Assembly: GCF_001544835.2 (NCBI RefSeq)
Contig: NZ_FCNX02000004.1
Location: forward strand, 62,001-126,000
Direction of reading: 5' to 3'
From: Caballeronia fortuita
GTDB taxonomy: Bacteria; Pseudomonadota; Gammaproteobacteria; Burkholderiales; Burkholderiaceae
Length of the DNA: 64,000 nt
The position numbers and the translations under genes were made by a program. Shown here piece by piece: positions 43,644-52,458 of this stretch; positions within the stretch are counted from its first letter, which is position 1; every line of letters starts with the position of its first letter. The notes under the pieces were generated by a model that did not search any database, had not been told where the DNA came from, and saw nothing but the letters and a program-made list of their open reading frames with translations.

Positions 43644-44459
43644 TTAATCGTGCTGCAGAAATCCGCGCACGAGCGGGCCGATTTCGCGCGTACGCGTAAT
43701 GAGAAAGAGATGACCGTCCTCGACGACATGCAGCGTCGCGCGACGAATGCGGCGCGCAAGGATTTGCGCGTTGACGAGCGGCACGATGGGATCGTCGTCG
43801 CCGTGCATGACGAGCGTCGGCTGGCGCAGCGATCCGAGCCACAAGAGGCTGCTCCATCCCCATGTCGCGAACAGTTGATAGATGTAGCCGCGTCCGCCCG
43901 GCGCGCGAATGTGACGGCCGTGTTCCTCGAGCAGCGCGGGGTCGCGCCGGTAAGCGCCGCCATAAATCTCCGCGCCGACTTCGCGCAGATAATCCGGGTC
44001 GCGATAACGGCGCGCACCGATCAGCTTCGACAACACGGAAAGCCGTCCCGGCACCATGATGACGCCCGGCGACGTCGCGGCGAGCACGAGCTTGCGGCAA
44101 CGGAACGGATAGAGATGCGCGAACTGCTGCGCGAGCGCGCCGCCCCACGACACGCCGAGCGCATCCACGGGTCCATCGTAGCCGAGCTTCGCGAGCAGCT
44201 TGTCCGTCATCACGGCGAGCGTGGAGAAGCGATACGGCACGAGCGGTGCGGGCGAACCGCCGACGCCGGGAATGTCGAAGATGACGACCTCGACGTCGCC
44301 GAGCGCATCGGCGAACGGCTGTATCAGTTCGAGATTCGCGCCGATGCCGTTGAAGACGACGAGCGGCGGCGATGCATTGCTGCCGCGCCAGATGCCCACG
44401 CGCAGCAGTTGGCCATCGAGCGAAACGGTCTGTATTTCTGGCGCACGCGTCATCTTCAT
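43644..44459 (-). CDS. phaZ: Intracellular poly(3-hydroxyalkanoate) depolymerase, alpha/beta hydrolase
   Basis: A 271-residue hydrolase closely matching Pseudomonas PhaZ in recalled sequence: VVFNGIGANLELIQPFADAL at the oxyanion region, the nucleophile elbow GVSWGGALAQQFAH, HGDDDPIVPL for the acid, and DGHLFLITR for the histidine. It breaks down stored medium-chain polyhydroxyalkanoate in the cytosol. ATG 44459 is preferred; a longer frame to 44486 is possible. It follows phaC by 39 bases in the same order as in Pseudomonas, where phaC1 is followed by phaZ. Confidence 0.9.
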   Translation of the reverse strand: MKMTRAPEIQTVSLDGQLLRVGIWRGSNASPPLVVFNGIGANLELIQPFADALGDVEVVIFDIPGVGGSPAPLVPYRFSTLAVMTDKLLAKLGYDGPVDALGVSWGGALAQQFAHLYPFRCRKLVLAATSPGVIMVPGRLSVLSKLIGARRYRDPDYLREVGAEIYGGAYRRDPALLEEHGRHIRAPGGRGYIYQLFATWGWSSLLWLGSLRQPTLVMHGDDDPIVPLVNAQILARRIRRATLHVVEDGHLFLITRTREIGPLVRGFLQHD

Positions 44460-44498
44460 CGTTATCGTTCCATGTGAATGCCGCAAGACCGCTTCGAA

Positions 44499-46190
44499 TC
44501 AACGTTCGACGACGTACGTGCCCGGCGCATCGGCGAGACGCTTGTGCCGCCGGTTGCCCAGCGCGCGCGGCGCGGGGCGCAATTCGCCCGAACGTTCGGC
44601 GAGCCATGCGCGCCAGTCGGTCCACCACGAATCCGCTTCGGCACGCGCGCCGGCGAGCCATGCGTCGGGGTCGTCGGGAAGTGCGTCGTTATGGAAGAAC
44701 TTCGCTTTCGGATTGCCCGGCGGATTGATGAGGCTCTGGATATGACCGCTCGAACTCAGCACGTATCGCGTCTTGCCGCCGAACGCGCGCGCCGTGCCGT
44801 AGACGCCCTTCCACGGCGTGATGTGATCCGTCATGCCAGCCATGACATACGTATCGCAACTGACTTTCGACAGATCGACGTTCTTGCCGAGCACCGTCAG
44901 CTTGCCCGGCGCGCTGAACAGGTTGCGCGTGAAGATGTCGAGCAAGTCGCCGTGCAGTTTCGCGGGCAGGCGTGTCGCGTCGTTGTTCCAGTAGAGAATG
45001 TCGAAGGCGGGCGGCGCTTCGCCCATCAGATAGTTGTTGATCCAGAAGCTCCAGACGAGGTCGTTCGGACGCATCCATGCGAACACGCGGCCCATGTCCT
45101 CGCCCGGCAGCACGCCCTTTGCGCGGCTGTTGCGCTTGGCGAGTTCGACGGCTTCGGGCGTCGTGAAGAGACCGAGCTGCGATTCCGACAAGCTGTCCAG
45201 CACCGCGACCATCAGCGTGGCCGCGTGCACCGTCTTGTCGCCGCGCGCCGCGAGATGGCCGAGCAGCGCGGAGATCGTCATTGCGCCGGAGCATGCGCCG
45301 TGCAGATTCACGTCCGCGTGGCCGGTGATGTCGCGCACCGCGTCGATCGCTTCGATGAGCGCGGCGACATACGTGTCCATGTTCCAGTCGCGCTGCGCTT
45401 CGGCCGGATTGCGCCAGCTCACGGCGAACACCTGAAACTCGCTCTTCACCAGATATTCGACGATGCTCTTGCCCGCCGACAGATCGAAGATATAGAACTT
45501 GTTGATCTGCGGCGGCACGATGAGTTGCGCACGCGCGCGGACCTTCGCCGTCGCTGGCGCGTACTGGATGAGTTCGAGCACTTCGTTGCGGAACACGACC
45601 GCGCCGGCCGTCGTCGCGAGATTGCCGCCGACGCGAAACGCGTGCTTGTCGACCTGCGACGGCATGCCCTTGTTGCCGATCGTATCGGCGAGCATGTTGC
45701 GCATACCCGCGACGGCACTCGCACCGCGCGATTGCACGAGCTTCCTGAGTGCGGCCGGATTGCCCGCGAGCGTGTTGGTCGGCGCGAGCGCATCGGTCAT
45801 GAGGGACATCGCGAATTGCGCGCGCTCCTTGTTCGGACCGTCGAGCGCCGAGCGTTCGACGAAGCCCGCGAGCGCGTTGCGCCATGCCAGATAGCCCTGC
45901 AACGTCGCGCGATACAGCGTCTGTTCGCGCCACGCCGGATCGGCGAAACGCTTGTCGCCTTTCTCCGGTGTGCATGCTTCCTCGCCGATAAGCGCCGATG
46001 CGAGATCACGCACGAGCGACGTGGTCTGACTCATCAGCAACGCGGGATGCAACATCGCCTGCGCGCCGATCTGCCCGGCGGCGGCGAACATGTCGGTCAC
46101 ACGTAATCCGACGAACGGATTGGGCCCGAGCATGCCGTCCGTTGCGCTGGCCGTGAGGCCGCCGTTTTCGTTGAACTTCTCCACCTTCAC
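44499..46190 (-). CDS. phaC: Class II (medium-chain-length) polyhydroxyalkanoate synthase
   Basis: A 563-residue synthase that polymerises (R)-3-hydroxyacyl-CoA into granules. Recalled Pseudomonas class II enzymes share its blocks almost word for word: VVFRNEVLELIQYAP, VPPQINKFYIFDLS, KVFAWMRPNDL-like RVFAWMRPNDLVWSFW, NPPGNPKAKF. The catalytic triad is Cys300 in GACSGA, Asp455 in AGMTDHITPW and His483 in SSSGHIQS. The start is GTG 46190 with AAGGAGACGGAA upstream. Class II enzymes are typical of Pseudomonas and uncommon in the Burkholderia group, where class I dominates, so it may have been acquired by transfer. It needs no PhaE or PhaR subunit. Confidence 0.93.
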   Translation of the reverse strand: MKVEKFNENGGLTASATDGMLGPNPFVGLRVTDMFAAAGQIGAQAMLHPALLMSQTTSLVRDLASALIGEEACTPEKGDKRFADPAWREQTLYRATLQGYLAWRNALAGFVERSALDGPNKERAQFAMSLMTDALAPTNTLAGNPAALRKLVQSRGASAVAGMRNMLADTIGNKGMPSQVDKHAFRVGGNLATTAGAVVFRNEVLELIQYAPATAKVRARAQLIVPPQINKFYIFDLSAGKSIVEYLVKSEFQVFAVSWRNPAEAQRDWNMDTYVAALIEAIDAVRDITGHADVNLHGACSGAMTISALLGHLAARGDKTVHAATLMVAVLDSLSESQLGLFTTPEAVELAKRNSRAKGVLPGEDMGRVFAWMRPNDLVWSFWINNYLMGEAPPAFDILYWNNDATRLPAKLHGDLLDIFTRNLFSAPGKLTVLGKNVDLSKVSCDTYVMAGMTDHITPWKGVYGTARAFGGKTRYVLSSSGHIQSLINPPGNPKAKFFHNDALPDDPDAWLAGARAEADSWWTDWRAWLAERSGELRPAPRALGNRRHKRLADAPGTYVVER

Positions 46191-46214
46191 TTCCGTCTCC
46201 TTCGAACGCCGCGT

Positions 46215-46679
46215 TCATGCGACGAGCATCGCGAGCGTCTGCGCGATCAGCGCCGGCTTCTCCTCGCCTTCTATCTCCAGTTCACTGTCCGTCTTCACGA
46301 GAATGCGGCCGCCGGCCTTCCGTTCCACCGAACTCAGCACCACGCGGCAACGCACGCGCGCGCCGGATCGCACCGGCGTCATGAAGCGCACCTTGTCGAG
46401 CCCGTAGTTCAGCGCAGCGGACGCGTCTGCCGGAATCAGGCCGATTTCGACCGAAAGCGTCGCGAGCAGCGAGAGCGTCAGATAGCCGTGCGCGATCGTT
46501 CCGCCGAACGGGCTCTCGCGTTTCGCGCGCTCTTCGTTGACGTGGATCCATTGCGTGTCGCCGGTGCAGTGCGCGAAGGTTTCGATGCGCGACTGATCGA
46601 CGACGATCCAGTCCGACACGCCCAGTTCGCGGCCGACGAAGGCGTCGATCGTCGCCATGCTGTATCCGATGGTGCTCAT
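46215..46679 (-). CDS. MaoC-like (R)-hydratase, probable PhaJ-type supplier for PHA synthesis
   Basis: A 154-residue hotdog-fold hydratase with the hydratase-2 motif region (CTGDTQWIHVNEERAKRESPFGG split by position 40-62, then TIAHGYLTLSL). It would hydrate trans-2-enoyl-CoA from beta-oxidation to (R)-3-hydroxyacyl-CoA, the substrate of the PHA synthase encoded 25 bases downstream on the same strand. The coupling to PHA is by context; other MaoC roles are possible. A short SD (GAGGCAAC) precedes the ATG. Confidence 0.8.
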   Translation of the reverse strand: MSTIGYSMATIDAFVGRELGVSDWIVVDQSRIETFAHCTGDTQWIHVNEERAKRESPFGGTIAHGYLTLSLLATLSVEIGLIPADASAALNYGLDKVRFMTPVRSGARVRCRVVLSSVERKAGGRILVKTDSELEIEGEEKPALIAQTLAMLVA

Positions 46680-46752
46680 GCTGTTGCCTCGCGATGCGGC
46701 GACCGCGCGCCGCGTAATGTGATAGCGAAGAATACGGAGAACGCGCGCACGC

Positions 46753-46777
46753 CGCCCCTCTCGCAGAGAGAGGGGCG
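46753..46777. repeat. Perfect 10-bp inverted repeat between cupin and maoC genes
   Basis: CGCCCCTCTC-GCAGA-GAGAGGGGCG. A perfect stem with a five-base loop, no T-run on either side. It may be a transcription pause/stop for the cupin gene or an mRNA stabiliser. It also resembles short palindromes often scattered in Burkholderia genomes. Confidence 0.6.
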
Positions 46778-46792
46778 CACGTTGCGATGAAC

Positions 46793-47257
46793 TCAGCGAT
46801 CCGGCGCGATGGGCGTCCCGTCCTTGTGGACGAAGCGGCCATCGGCGTTGGCGCTGATCATGTCGACATCGGAACAGGTAGTGAGATCGTCATATACGCG
46901 GCTGCCGACTTCTAGATATACCGCAGTGTTCTCCGAACGGTTAATCATGTGATGGCCGTTGCCCGTTCCCTTGCGGAACGCCGCGCTGTCGCCCGCGCGC
47001 AGGATGGTTTCGCCTTCGTTTTCGATCAGCACGAGTTCGCCTTCGAGCACATGCACGAACTCGTCTTCGTGCGAATGCCAGTGACGCTGGCTCGACCATC
47101 CGCCCGGCGGCAGGCGCATGAGATTGACGCCGAAATCGGTGAGGCTTGCCGCATCGCCGAGACGTTGACGGATGCGGTTGGCGCACGGCGCATCGAAGGG
47201 CGGCGGGTATCCCGAGCCTTTTTCCTCGGGCACGGCGGCAAGATCGATCTTCGGCAT
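46793..47257 (-). CDS. Cupin-domain protein of unknown substrate
   Basis: A 154-residue single-domain cupin. Metal ligands sit in HWHSHEDEFVHVLEGE (two histidines and a glutamate) with a second cupin motif later in GTGNGHHMINRSENTAVYLEVG. It could be a small metal-dependent isomerase or dioxygenase, or a binding protein. ATG 47257 is used. It is divergent from the DMT exporter gene with an 87-base spacer, so the two may share regulation. Confidence 0.8.
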   Translation of the reverse strand: MPKIDLAAVPEEKGSGYPPPFDAPCANRIRQRLGDAASLTDFGVNLMRLPPGGWSSQRHWHSHEDEFVHVLEGELVLIENEGETILRAGDSAAFRKGTGNGHHMINRSENTAVYLEVGSRVYDDLTTCSDVDMISANADGRFVHKDGTPIAPDR

Positions 47258-47344
47258 GGCGGGCTCACGTATCGATTGAAGCGATGAATGTCGCACACTT
47301 CACTACAATCGGATACTTTCGCTGCATCGAACAAGGACGCGAAC

Positions 47345-48268
47345 ATGGCGCAGGCGCCGCACATCGAACGGCAGGAAGACAGCAGCACGCAACGAGAACG
47401 ACGCTGGCTCACGACAGGCGGCCCGATTCTCTTTCTGCTTCTCTGGTCCGCAGGCTTCCCGATCGCGAAGACCGGTTTGCATTACGCGTCGCCGTTGACG
47501 TTTCTCGCGATACGTTTCGCATTGAGCGTCGGCGTGCTGCTCGCGGTGTGCGCCGTGAAGCGTCCGCAATGGCCGCGCAATGCGCGCGCGTGGCTGCATC
47601 TCGGCGTCGTCGGCTTTCTCGTGCAGGTGATGTACTTCGGACTCAGCTATCTGTCGATGACGGCGGGCATCGCGACCTCCGTGCTCGCGCTGATCGTGTC
47701 CTTGCAGCCGATACTCGTCGGCGTGCTCGCGCCGCAGTTCGTCGGCGAGCGCATCGGCGTGCGCAGATGGATTGGCTTGCTGCTCGGGCTCGCGGGCGCG
47801 GCGGGCGTGATCGTCGCCCGCGGGACGCTGCATGCGGAAGCGCTCGGGCCTGTGCTGCTCGCAATCGGCGCGCTCATCGGCATCACGGGCGCAATGCTCT
47901 ATGAAAAGCGTCTGGGCACCGCGCAGGATCCGGTGACATCGAACCTCGTGCAATACAGCGTGGGCTTCGTGTTCTGCGCGCCGATGGCGCTGCTCTTCGA
48001 GCACACGCAAGTGCAATGGACGCCCACGCTCATCGCGACGCTCGCGTATCTCGTCATCGGCAATTCATTGATCGCGATCACGCTGCTGCTGGCAATGACG
48101 CGCGCGGGCAAGGTTTCGCAAGTCGCGTCGCTGTTCTTCTTCGTGCCGCCCGCCGCCGCCGTGCTGTCGTACTTCTTTCTCGGCGAAGTGTTGCCGGCGG
48201 CGGCATGGTGGGCGATGGGCGTCGCGGTATCGGGCGTCGCGATTGCAACGTGGAACCCGCGCAAATGA
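47345..48268 (+). CDS. DMT-superfamily transporter (EamA family exporter)
   Basis: A 307-residue inner-membrane protein with ten helices as two EamA repeats. The first opens GGPILFLLLWSAGFPIAKTG; the second ends EVLPAAAWWAMGVAVSGVAIATW. EamA proteins export amino acids, metabolites or drugs. AAGGA lies seven bases before ATG 47345. It converges on the dehydratase gene with a four-base gap. Confidence 0.88.
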   Translation: MAQAPHIERQEDSSTQRERRWLTTGGPILFLLLWSAGFPIAKTGLHYASPLTFLAIRFALSVGVLLAVCAVKRPQWPRNARAWLHLGVVGFLVQVMYFGLSYLSMTAGIATSVLALIVSLQPILVGVLAPQFVGERIGVRRWIGLLLGLAGAAGVIVARGTLHAEALGPVLLAIGALIGITGAMLYEKRLGTAQDPVTSNLVQYSVGFVFCAPMALLFEHTQVQWTPTLIATLAYLVIGNSLIAITLLLAMTRAGKVSQVASLFFFVPPAAAVLSYFFLGEVLPAAAWWAMGVAVSGVAIATWNPRK

Positions 48269-48272
48269 TGCG

Positions 48273-50015
48273 TCAGTGCGAGTGCTTCGGCACTTCCGCG
48301 CCACGGCATCCGACGAGAAAGTCGAAGTCGCAGCCTTCGTCGGCTTGCAGCACATGCTCCACATATAGCTTGCGATAACCCGTTTTATCCTCGGGGATGT
48401 CGCTCTTCGACGCATGCCACGCATCGAGGCGCGCGCGGATTTCATTGTCGTCGATGTCGATGCGCAGCACGCCGTTATCGCAATCGAGTTCGATGAAGTC
48501 GCCATCGCGCACGATCGCAAGCGGCCCGCCCGCGCGCGCTTCGGGCGCGACGTGCAGCACGACGGTGCCGTACGCCGTGCCGCTCATGCGCGCATCGGAG
48601 ACGCGCACCATGTCGGTCACGCCTTGCGCGAGCAGCTTCGGCGGCAAGCCCATGTTGCCGACTTCCGCCATGCCCGGATAACCCTTCGGTCCGCAGTTCT
48701 TCATCACGAGCACGGAGTCCGCCGTGACGTCGAGATCGGGATCGGCGATACGGCGCTTGTAGTCGTCGAAATTCTCGAACACGACCGCGCGCCCGCGATG
48801 TTTCAGCAACGAAGCCGTCGCCGCCGATGGCTTCAGCACCGCGCCGTTCGGCGCGAGATTGCCGCGCAGCACGCACAATCCGCCATCCGCGACGAGCGGT
48901 TTGTCGAGCGGACGAATCACTTCGTCGTTGTAGAGCGGCGCTTCCTTCACGTTCTCCCAGAGCGTGCGGCCATTTGCGGTGAGCGCATCGGGATGCGGAA
49001 TCAGCTTCGCTTCGCCGAGTCGCCGCAATACGGCAGGCAAGCCGCCCGCGTAATAGAACTCTTCCATGAGGAAGCGCCCCGACGGCTGCAAGTCGACGAG
49101 CGTCGGCGTGCCGCGACCGATGCGCGTCCAGTCGTCGAGTTCGAGCTTCACGCCGATGCGCCCCGCGATCGCCTTCAGATGGATGGCCGCATTCGTCGAT
49201 CCGCCGATGGCCGCGTTCGCGCGAATCGCATTCTCGAAGGCTTCGCGCGTGAGCAGCTTCGACAGACGCACGTCCTCCAGCGCCATTTCGACGATACGCA
49301 TGCCCGACAGATGCGCGAGCACGTATCGACGCGAATCGACGGCCGGAATCGCGGCGTTATGCGGCAGCGTGACGCCGAGCGCTTCGGCCATGCACGCCAT
49401 CGTCGATGCGGTGCCCATCGTGTTGCAGGTGCCCGTCGAACGCGACATGCCCGCTTCCGCCGACATGAACTCGTGAATCGAGATCTTGCCCGCCTTCACC
49501 TGCTCGCTCAGTTGCCACACGACCGTGCCCGAGCCGATGTCGCGCCCTTCGTGCTTGCCGTTCAGCATCGGGCCGCCCGAGACGACGATCGCGGGCACGT
49601 CGCAGCTCGCCGCACCCATCAGCAGCGCGGGCGTGGTCTTGTCGCAGCCGACGAGCAGCACGACCGCATCGACGGGATTGCCGCGTATCGCTTCTTCGAC
49701 GTCCATGCTCGCGAGATTGCGCGTCAACATCGCGGTGGGCCGCAGGTTCGATTCGCCGTTGGAGAACACCGGAAACTCGACCGGGAATCCGCCCGCTTCG
49801 AACACGCCGCGCTTCACATGCTCAGCGAGCTTGCGGAAGTGCGAATTGCACGGCGTTAGTTCGGACCACGTATTACATATGCCGATGATCGGCTTGCCCG
49901 CGAACTCGTGATCCGGAATGCCCTGATTCTTCATCCAGCTCCGGTACATGAAGCCGTTCTTGTCGGCGGTGCCGAACCACGCTGCCGAACGGAGCTTCGG
50001 TTTAGGGGCGCTCAT
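48273..50015 (-). CDS. Sugar-acid dehydratase of the IlvD/Edd family, probable L-arabonate dehydratase
   Basis: A 580-residue dehydratase, the length of L-arabonate dehydratases. Cluster cysteines lie in GICNTWSELTPC, VGCDKTTPALLMG and STGTCNTMGTAS, which hold a [2Fe-2S] or [4Fe-4S] cluster plus Mg. The NGFMYRSWMKNQG start separates it from IlvD, which uses dihydroxy acids. It would dehydrate an aldonate to a 2-keto-3-deoxy acid. Next to an ABC sugar importer and a FadR-type regulator it fits a pentose/hexose oxidative pathway. The exact sugar acid is not certain. The promoter holds two palindromes shared with the ABC operon. Confidence 0.87.
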   Translation of the reverse strand: MSAPKPKLRSAAWFGTADKNGFMYRSWMKNQGIPDHEFAGKPIIGICNTWSELTPCNSHFRKLAEHVKRGVFEAGGFPVEFPVFSNGESNLRPTAMLTRNLASMDVEEAIRGNPVDAVVLLVGCDKTTPALLMGAASCDVPAIVVSGGPMLNGKHEGRDIGSGTVVWQLSEQVKAGKISIHEFMSAEAGMSRSTGTCNTMGTASTMACMAEALGVTLPHNAAIPAVDSRRYVLAHLSGMRIVEMALEDVRLSKLLTREAFENAIRANAAIGGSTNAAIHLKAIAGRIGVKLELDDWTRIGRGTPTLVDLQPSGRFLMEEFYYAGGLPAVLRRLGEAKLIPHPDALTANGRTLWENVKEAPLYNDEVIRPLDKPLVADGGLCVLRGNLAPNGAVLKPSAATASLLKHRGRAVVFENFDDYKRRIADPDLDVTADSVLVMKNCGPKGYPGMAEVGNMGLPPKLLAQGVTDMVRVSDARMSGTAYGTVVLHVAPEARAGGPLAIVRDGDFIELDCDNGVLRIDIDDNEIRARLDAWHASKSDIPEDKTGYRKLYVEHVLQADEGCDFDFLVGCRGAEVPKHSH

Positions 50016-50047
50016 GGCTTTGCTCACTCTGCGAGAAAGACCTATAA

Positions 50048-50060
50048 ATAGCATGACTAT
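50048..50060. promoter_or_regulatory. Candidate FadR-type operator, copy 1
   Basis: ATAG-CATGA-CTAT. It lies 33 bases upstream of the dehydratase start codon, over the likely core promoter. Short palindromes of this size are typical of FadR-subfamily GntR sites. Confidence 0.5.
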
Positions 50061-50113
50061 ATCGACAACACGTACCGGGAAAACGCTAATCGAAACGTCA
50101 AAACACTCTGCAT

Positions 50114-50126
50114 ATAGTTTGTCTAT
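50114..50126. promoter_or_regulatory. Candidate FadR-type operator, copy 2
   Basis: ATAG-TTTGT-CTAT. Same arms and spacer length as copy 1, with centres 66 bases apart. It faces the ABC operon side. Confidence 0.5.
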
Positions 50127-50341
50127 TGAAGTCAGCGCGCAGGCTTCACGTATCCCAATTACTAGTTCAAAACGCCGCGCATCCGAATCGCCCTCTCGCA
50201 TACAGTTCGCATCGTCATCGTCGCGTTCGTTCTTTCAACCATGAAAGCCGCGCGCCGGTGACATGTGTGAAAGCCCAGTATCTGAACGTGATCGACGATG
50301 AGTCGACCTATCGACCAACGAAGAAGAGACCGGAGGAACAC

Positions 50342-51448
50342 ATGGCGCAGAATCGGGATGACGATGCAAAAGACGGCAGCCTCATCAGTGCGGGCCGGCG
50401 CGGCATCATGCAGGGCGCGGGACTCGGCGCGGCACTGTCGCTCTTGGGCGGCGTCACCGGCGGCGGCGGTTTGATCTCGGCCGCGCAGGCGGCCGAAGCA
50501 GCGTTTCCGCAGCACAAGAAATGGAAGATCGTGTTCGTCAATCATGTGACGACGAACCCCTTCTTCGTGCCGACGCAATACGGCATTCAGGATGCGTGCT
50601 CGATGTTCGGCATGGACTATCAATGGACCGGCTCCGCCACGTCCGATGCGGGCGAAATGGTGCGCGCGGTGAATTCCGCGATCGCCGCGAAAGCCGATGC
50701 GATCGCCGTGCCTATCGTCGATCCGAACGCATTCGACAAGCCGATCCAGGCCGCGCTCGATGCCGGCATTCCCGTATTCGCTTACAACGCGGACGCGCCG
50801 CGCGGCAAGACGAGTCCGCGGCTCGCTTACATCGGACAGGACCTGTATCTGTCGGGTTATCAGATGGGTGAGCGCATCGCGAGCATGATCGACAGCGGCA
50901 TGGTCGCGCTCTTCATCGCGACGCCGGGACAGTTGAACATTCAGCCGCGTCTGGACGGCGCGAGCGATGCGATCAAGAAGTCCGGCAAGAAGATCGACAT
51001 TCAAACCGTGGCCACGGGCGCGACCGTCAACGAAGAACTGTCGAAGATCAAGTCGTTCTATCTCGGCCATCAGGACCTGAAAGGCATGTTCGCCGTCGAT
51101 GCAGGCAGCACGCAAGGCGTCGCGCAAGTGATGAAGGAATCGAATCTGCCTTCGAAGGGCGTGCACGGCGGCGGCTTCGATCTGTTGCCGCAGACGATCC
51201 AGCTCATCCACGAAGGCTTCCTCGACTTCACCATCGATCAACAGCCGTACGTGCAGGGCTTCTACACGGTGATGGAAGCGTTCGTGTTCCTCGCATCGGG
51301 CGGGCTCGTCGGGCCGGCGAACATCAACACCGGTCTCAAGTTCGTGACGAAGGATACGGTCGAGCCGTATCTCAACACGTCGACGCGCTATGAGGGCAAG
51401 ACCACCAAGCCGCAGATCGTGCCTATGAAAGGCGCGATCAAATCCTGA
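50342..51448 (+). CDS. CUT2-family ABC sugar-binding protein with Tat-like signal
   Basis: A 368-residue periplasmic sugar-binding protein of the ribose/fructose class (KIVFVNHVTTNPFFVPTQYGIQ, DAIAVPIVDPNAFDKPIQAAL, IPVFAYNADAP, GMFAVDAGSTQGVAQV). The signal is unusual in having a twin arginine (GRRGIMQGAGLGAALS) before cleavage near AQAAEA, so Tat export is possible. The SD GGAGGAACAC precedes ATG 50342. Its stop overlaps the permease start (TGATG). It delivers the sugar to the permease and ATPase that follow. The order of binding protein, permease and short ATPase matches FrcBCA systems. Confidence 0.93.
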   Translation: MAQNRDDDAKDGSLISAGRRGIMQGAGLGAALSLLGGVTGGGGLISAAQAAEAAFPQHKKWKIVFVNHVTTNPFFVPTQYGIQDACSMFGMDYQWTGSATSDAGEMVRAVNSAIAAKADAIAVPIVDPNAFDKPIQAALDAGIPVFAYNADAPRGKTSPRLAYIGQDLYLSGYQMGERIASMIDSGMVALFIATPGQLNIQPRLDGASDAIKKSGKKIDIQTVATGATVNEELSKIKSFYLGHQDLKGMFAVDAGSTQGVAQVMKESNLPSKGVHGGGFDLLPQTIQLIHEGFLDFTIDQQPYVQGFYTVMEAFVFLASGGLVGPANINTGLKFVTKDTVEPYLNTSTRYEGKTTKPQIVPMKGAIKS

Positions 51449-52458
51449 TGAACACAGTGAACGAACCTCGTAAAGCAACCCCGTCCCCGCGGATCGCCAG
51501 TCCGCGCGGTGCGTGGGCGTCGCATTGGGCGCCCGAGTTGCGCATCCTGCTCGTGGCCGTGCTGCTCGCGACTTACTTTCAGTTCGTCAATCACGACTTC
51601 CTGTTTAGTAACGCGAGCCTCGTCAACCTCTCGCAGTATGTCGCGCCGGTCGCGATCATCGCGTTCGGCGAGATCATGCTCATGATCGGTGGCGACATCG
51701 ATCTGTCGGCGGGCATGGTCTTCGCATTCGCGCCGTTCATGATGGTCTTCGCGAGCGATGCGGGCGCGCCGATGTGGCTTGCGGTGATCGCGGGTCTCGT
51801 CGCCGCATCGATCATCGGCTTCGTGAATGGCGCGGTGACGGTCTTTCTGCGCCTGCCTTCTTTCGTGACGACATTGGGCACGCTCTTTCTGATCAACGGC
51901 ATCACGTTGACCGTCTCGCGCGGCACGCCCGCCGCAACGCCGGGCTCGCCCGAATTCGCCGCCGTGATGGGTGCGTGGGGCTACAGCGAAATCATCTGGA
52001 CCGTGGCGATCGCGTTCGTCATGCACGTGCTGTTGCGGCACACGCGTTGGGGCCTGCATACGCAGGCGGCGGGCGCGAACGGCCTCGGCGCGAGCGAAGC
52101 GGGCATACGCGTGAACCGCCTGCGGCTCGGTAACTTCGTGCTCGCGGCCGTGCTTGCAGGCTTCACGGGCATTCTCGAGAGCTTTCGCATCACGTCGATC
52201 GATCCTCAAGCGGGCGGCAATCAGATCATGTTCCTCGCTGTCGCCGCAGCCGTGATCGGCGGCACGCCTTTGACGGGCGGCTCGGGCACGATCGTGGGCG
52301 GGCTGCTCGGCGCGGCGGTGCTCGGCATCCTGAGCGACGGCTTCACGCTCATCGGCATCAACGCGTTCACCTTCAACATCATTCTCGGCGCCGCGATTCT
52401 CGCCGCGATGATCTTCAATATTCACGTCGGCCGCATTCGCCGCAAGGGGGCACGGTGA
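51448..52458 (+). CDS. CUT2-family ABC sugar permease
   Basis: A 336-residue RbsC/FrcC-type permease with about nine to ten helices. Family motifs are IIAFGEIMLMIGGDIDLSAGMV, the EAA-like loop LRLPSFVTTLGTLFLINGIT, and GGTPLTGGSGTIVGGLLGA. It forms a homodimeric channel in the inner membrane with the ATPase of the next gene. It overlaps both neighbours by one base (TGATG), so the three are translationally coupled. Confidence 0.95.
   Translation: MNTVNEPRKATPSPRIASPRGAWASHWAPELRILLVAVLLATYFQFVNHDFLFSNASLVNLSQYVAPVAIIAFGEIMLMIGGDIDLSAGMVFAFAPFMMVFASDAGAPMWLAVIAGLVAASIIGFVNGAVTVFLRLPSFVTTLGTLFLINGITLTVSRGTPAATPGSPEFAAVMGAWGYSEIIWTVAIAFVMHVLLRHTRWGLHTQAAGANGLGASEAGIRVNRLRLGNFVLAAVLAGFTGILESFRITSIDPQAGGNQIMFLAVAAAVIGGTPLTGGSGTIVGGLLGAAVLGILSDGFTLIGINAFTFNIILGAAILAAMIFNIHVGRIRRKGAR

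Larger units (their letters stand above)
50016..50341. other. Divergent promoter region between dehydratase and ABC operon
   Basis: 326 bases with no supported gene, A/T-rich in the dehydratase-proximal half. It contains two ATAG-N5-CTAT palindromes, listed separately. A frame in phase with the binding protein gene crosses it but has no start signal. Confidence 0.6.
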
